Shown here piece after piece: positions 60,005 to 64,000 of a stretch of 64,000 nucleotides of DNA (position 1 is the stretch's first letter; each line of letters starts with the position of its first letter). This DNA comes from Arbacia lixula. Taxonomy: Eukaryota; Echinodermata; Echinoidea; Arbacioida; Arbaciidae. The stretch spans positions 25,727,299 to 25,791,298 of the forward strand of contig OZ022580.1 of assembly GCA_963669155.1 (NCBI GenBank), given 5' to 3'. The translations under genes and the position numbers were made by a program. The notes under the pieces were generated by a model. That model was not told where the DNA came from. It searched no databases and was given only the letters and a program-made list of their open reading frames with translations.

Positions 60005-60591
60005 TAGCCCTTGTGGAGCAGCACTTCCCAAAAGAACACCAGCTCCACAAGATCTGCAACAGAAACACGCTGAAAGTCAGCTATAGCTGCATGGACAATA
60101 TGGCCACAACAATAAAGGCTCACAACAACAAGATCACAGACACTAGCAAAGACAAAGCCAAGGATTCCTGCAACTGCAGAAAGAAAGAAGACTGCCCGAT
60201 CCCTGGAAAATGCATGGCCACCAATGTCATCTATGAAGCCGAGGTAGTGACATCTAGGGACAGGAAAGTGTACATCGGTCTCACATCAACTCCATTCAAG
60301 ACAAGGTACGCAAACCACAAAGCAAGCATCACCAATCGGGGGAAACGGCACCAAACTGAACTCAGCAAGCACATATGGAGACTGAAGGATGAAGGAACGC
60401 CCTTCTCAGTAAAATGGAGAATCGTAAGGCATGCACAGCCCTACTCACCCAAAACAAAGAGGTGCAACCTGTGTCTGTGGGAGAAGTACCACATAATCAC
60501 GGCCAAGAAAACAGCAATGATAAACTCAAGAACAGAACTCATTTCAACTTGTAAACACAAGAAGAAATTTTTCCTTTCAGGTTATAATTAA
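59956..60591 (+). mobile_element. Penelope-like GIY-YIG endonuclease ORF, unit 2
   Basis: The second copy of the 211-codon frame. It differs from unit 1 by one residue near the start (Pro to Leu) and by a silent change. The frame is intact, but it again lacks the RT domain. Confidence 0.85.
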
Positions 60592-60936
60592 CCATAGAAC
60601 ACCCCCCCCCCCCCCATATGTGTCAAACATTACCCCATTACCCCCAATTCTCCTCACTCAGTTTAAAGAATAGCTATTATCTGTTCACTGTAGCCATTTA
60701 TCCCCCTTACATTGTGTCTTTTGTTTGTTTGCTTGACTGCAATAGAGTTATTGTTCTCTTTAGCTGCACTTTAGTTCAACATTAAATCTGATTTAGTTGC
60801 TGATGAACCCTCAGGGGGAAACAGTCTGTACAACTAAAATCTAAGCAACTCGCTCCACCCTAATACTATACTACATGAAGCTCCTATATGTACATGTAGT
60901 TGAGCACTTTTCAGTAACTGCAGTTTCGTGTAGTCA

Positions 60937-60983
60937 TTATATATATATATATAAATATATGTGTATATGTATATATATGTATG

Positions 60984-61014
<31 letters not shown>

Positions 61015-61040
61015 ATGTGTGTGTATGTGTGTGTGTGAAA
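60937..61040. repeat. (TA)n/(TG)n compound microsatellite
   Basis: The counterpart of 53778-53905, with different repeat lengths. Confidence 0.95.
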
Positions 61041-61500
61041 GAGAGGGATAAGAGAGGTTTTATTAGTGTGTGAGGGGTGGAGCGTGAGGTTCAATAAAAC
61101 GGAAAAAGGAGACGGGAAAATTAGAATACCTACATAGAACACTGTAGAATGAGAGGAGTAGATGATTTGAAAGGGAAGTAATTTGAGTTGACGATATTGT
61201 ATTTCATGGTATGGATTCACTTGCTGAAATCAAACTAAGTATGCAGCAATTTAAATCCACAATAATTTTGCTTAAAGGTGTAGTTCACTCCAATCAAAAG
61301 CTGTTTTCAATCAAACGATAAAATAAGAGAAAATGATTGGTACAAGTTTGGGTAGAATCACGGTGACCCATGCAAGAGCAGAGGAATTTTGATTTTTATC
61401 AAGTTTCAAATATGGAAAGGAAATTGAAAGAGCCTGTGATGTGGTGAGTTGTAATAAGTTAAGTGGCTCTCAACACTTTGGTTTTGACAGTCATACCAAT

Positions 61501-64000
61501 CATGCCAATCATACATCATTTCCTTCGCTCCTCACATTGACTTGGGACTTACCTAGCCCTTAGTGTTACCTTATACATGCATTGCACGTATCTACTTATA
61601 CATGTAAGTGAATCAGTGTGTTTGGATACACGTTCGACTGCTTTAGTAGTTTTGCCCGTAGATACATTATATCTAGCGACAATAGGAGGCAGATTTTCAA
61701 GAAAATGTATTGTGTAAAATCGTTTTTGCATGAACATAATGTGGATTTCTTGCTTCCCTCGAAATCATTTTTTTTTTCATATAAAAAAACAGACAGGGTG
61801 ACATCTGCTTAGGTCTTCTAGGCAACACAAATGCGAGTGACCCGTGTCATGTCTCAGGTGCGTGTCGTCACAAAATCACAGATTTTAATCAAAGAATCCC
61901 ATCATGATTATTCGCAGTGGTTATTATGTAGAAAAATGTCTTAACCATAGTGATTCCGTGGACATCATCAGTGATATTGAATTAATGATAATGCTTCAGG
62001 TTGTTTTATTTGGCGCCCCATCAAGTTAGGGGGGTGGGGTGTTTCACCGGTTGCAGTTCGATATTCCGAAGGCTTGCTATTTCGAAAGTTCGTAATTCCG
62101 AAACACGTAAATTGACCATACCTCGATGCTCGTTAGTCCGAAAACGAAAAAGGATTCGTTAATCAGAGCATTTGTGGCGTAACGTTCGGAATAACGAACC
62201 TTCAGAATAACGAGGGCTTCCCGTTTCACTAAGCCGTTCGTAGGCTAAGAACGACTTTACGCACAACTGGTGACCCTTTCTTGTGCTAAATGAGATTCTA
62301 AATTATTTTGATTCCCATCTGCTCAAGTTGAAATCTGATCTTTATAAATCGAAATTCATATTGTTAACAAGAGTCTGTCTGAATTTGATTAGATTAGGAT
62401 TGTTAGAGATTAGCTCCCGGTAGAATCTTAAAACAGGAACAAAGTGTGGTCTCTCATGTAGCACAAGAAAGGTTCACCAGTCGTGCGTAAAGTCGTTCTT
62501 AGCTTACGAACAGCTTGTGAAACACCCCAAGGTTTAGTAACCGTATTAAGTTAACTCACTGCTGTCAATATGGGATCTGCGTTCTGTGTTATCCCTCTTC
62601 CCCATTGTGTGAAGTCTGCCATCTAAACACAGCAAAAAAGTAAGTCCCTCCTTAAGCAAAATAGCATAACTTGTTATTGAAAAGGTTTTGGGCAAAATAA
62701 TTTGGCAGGATTGTTCCCTAACATATTAACTAACTTCTGTGTGAAAATCACATTACATCACACTTACATCCGTACTCCGGATGACCTTTTTGACATCGGG
62801 CTGGACAATGTTGACTAGTAACAGTTCCAACTTTCTCTCGTTAATTAGATTATATCATGGTTTATCACCTGATCTTCACATTCCCGTAACACATAATGGA
62901 TGACCATGATTCAGATTTTGAGGTTTAAAATTATAATTTAACTCCAGATTCATTTCATGAAACTTTACATCAACCGATATCAAATTCATTTTGTTTGGCT
63001 CATATAAATATTCGATCTTTGAAAAAGAATTTTGATGAATTGACTTTTTTTTTTATACCAGCACACTTTGAAATCCAAATTTCACATCTGTTTATCAGAA
63101 GTATGAAATGTACGTAATACAACAATGCTAGGTATGACAGGATATATACTAGGGGTGAAATGTAAGAAAGATAACGCTAGAGGAGGTGGAGTGGGAGCTT
63201 ACATTCGTTCATCTAATATAATATTCTAGACTTTGAATTATTACATGCAGAAAGCCTCTAGCTTGAGATTAGTGTCAATAAGAAAAAAGTAGTTGTTGGT
63301 ACAATATATCGGAAACCCAACACTGATGTTTCCGAATTCCAAGATAGCCTGTTAAGTGTTTTAGCAGATCTAAAACTAGATAAATCAAATTGTTTTTTGT
63401 TGGGATATTTTAATATTGATTTGTTGGATAAGGAGCACAAGGTTGAACAATGTGCAACAGCGTTGAATTGTACAAGTTTACAACGGTTAATTGCATCACC
63501 GACAAGGGTAACAAATTCAACATCTTCTCTACTTGATCATGCCTACATCAATTTCAGTGCTTCTGCTATCCATGCGGGTGTTCTATAAACTGGTGTATCT
63601 GAGCGCTTTCCTATATTTGTGGTTTTTGAAAATTGCAAAAGTGGAGACAAAGGTTACCAAAAGAAAGTAACAATTTTTACCTTTAAGAATTAAACAAAAA
63701 TGAAAAGTTTCATGAAGGTCTGGCAAACATCAGATGAGATCTTGTACTCAACGAAAAAGATGTTAACAAGTGTTATGCTAACTTTTTTTATATGTTTGAA
63801 AATGTTTTCGATAAACATGCCCCTGTGTTCACACAAAACTCCATTAACAAGAAAAATGTAGCTAAAAAAACGTAGATAACGAAAGGGAACCTTAACTCCA
63901 TGGGGAAGAAGCACAAATTGTATTCAAAATGTAAATCATCAAACTTTGATGTGCAAAATGAACGAATTCATAAAAGGTATAGAAATACCCTGACCTTAGT
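61501..64000. repeat. 7.1-kb tandem block, unit 3 (cut by window end)
   Basis: It starts with the same catgccaatcatacatcatt sequence and follows unit 2 to about 62380. After extra sequence to about 62765 it runs into a longer LINE copy than the other units have. Whether it holds a third receptor first exon cannot be seen here. Confidence 0.8.
62765..63920 (+). pseudogene. LINE endonuclease domain, longest copy
   Basis: LAHINIRSLKKNFDEL begins the AP-endonuclease domain. KDNARGGGVGAYIRSS, KKVVVGTIYRKPNTDVSEF, NCFLLGYFNIDLL and TSSLLDHAYINFS follow in changing frames. The usual GDFN motif is GYFN here, and stops and frameshifts break the frame, so it is dead. CR1/Rex1-like. Confidence 0.75.

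Larger units (their letters stand above)
54361..61500. repeat. 7.1-kb tandem block, unit 2 (most complete)
   Basis: Same order of parts as unit 1, shifted by 7142-7158 bases in the second half. The stretch from the first exon through the Penelope-like ORF differs from unit 1 at only a few bases, so the duplication is recent. Confidence 0.88.

Noticed and set aside
1..64000. CRISPR array, bacterial operon or prophage
   Set aside because: The regularly spaced repeats are exons with splice sites. The whole window has animal gene structure.

Overview
The window is metazoan nuclear DNA: spliced genes with GT-AG (and a few GC-AG) introns, many microsatellites, decayed LINE, Penelope-like and foldback elements, and one 200-base N gap. 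Scavenger-receptor cysteine-rich (SRCR) domains, long EGF exon arrays and a Tie-like ectodomain point to an invertebrate deuterostome. An echinoderm such as a sea urchin is my best guess; amphioxus or a hemichordate cannot be excluded. No species can be named from the sequence alone.

Two large multi-exon receptor genes lie tail to tail. The plus-strand gene (79-24053, 5' end outside the window) is an adhesion GPCR. I traced 37 exons. Eighteen are almost identical 114-bp calcium-binding EGF exons; then come four more EGF modules, an Ig domain, a SEA domain, a hormone-receptor (HormR) module, a GAIN domain with a GPS cleavage site, seven membrane helices and a Ser-rich tail. The exon phases join without a break into 1774 codons plus a stop. 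The EGF array is a young higher-order repeat in which introns have been copied together with exons, and four of its introns appear to use GC donors.

The minus-strand gene (31158 up to 52318 or 59476) encodes a type I receptor of about 1045 residues: signal peptide, three SRCR domains, Ig, Ig, three Tie-type EGF modules (with a 24-bp microexon), Ig-like, FN3-like, one membrane helix and a short cytoplasmic tail with tyrosine motifs. The middle reproduces the Tie1/Tie2 ectodomain order (with one FN3-like domain where vertebrate Tie has three), but the tail ends without a kinase and the N-terminus carries SRCR domains. All exon phases match and the joined coding length is a multiple of three. 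This is the most novel item in the window.

From 25 to 31 kb the two genes are separated by microsatellites and a 1-kb C/T-rich degenerate repeat. From 46.5 to 64 kb the sequence is mostly transposon debris: a dead LINE reverse transcriptase, then a tandem array of a ~7.1-kb block (two units and part of a third) holding LINE endonuclease fragments, a Penelope-like GIY-YIG endonuclease ORF, G/C-homopolymer elements and, in both complete units, an identical signal-peptide first exon for the minus-strand receptor. That gives the receptor two candidate promoters.

All gene models are by eye from splice signals, phase and domain recognition; no search or transcript evidence was available.
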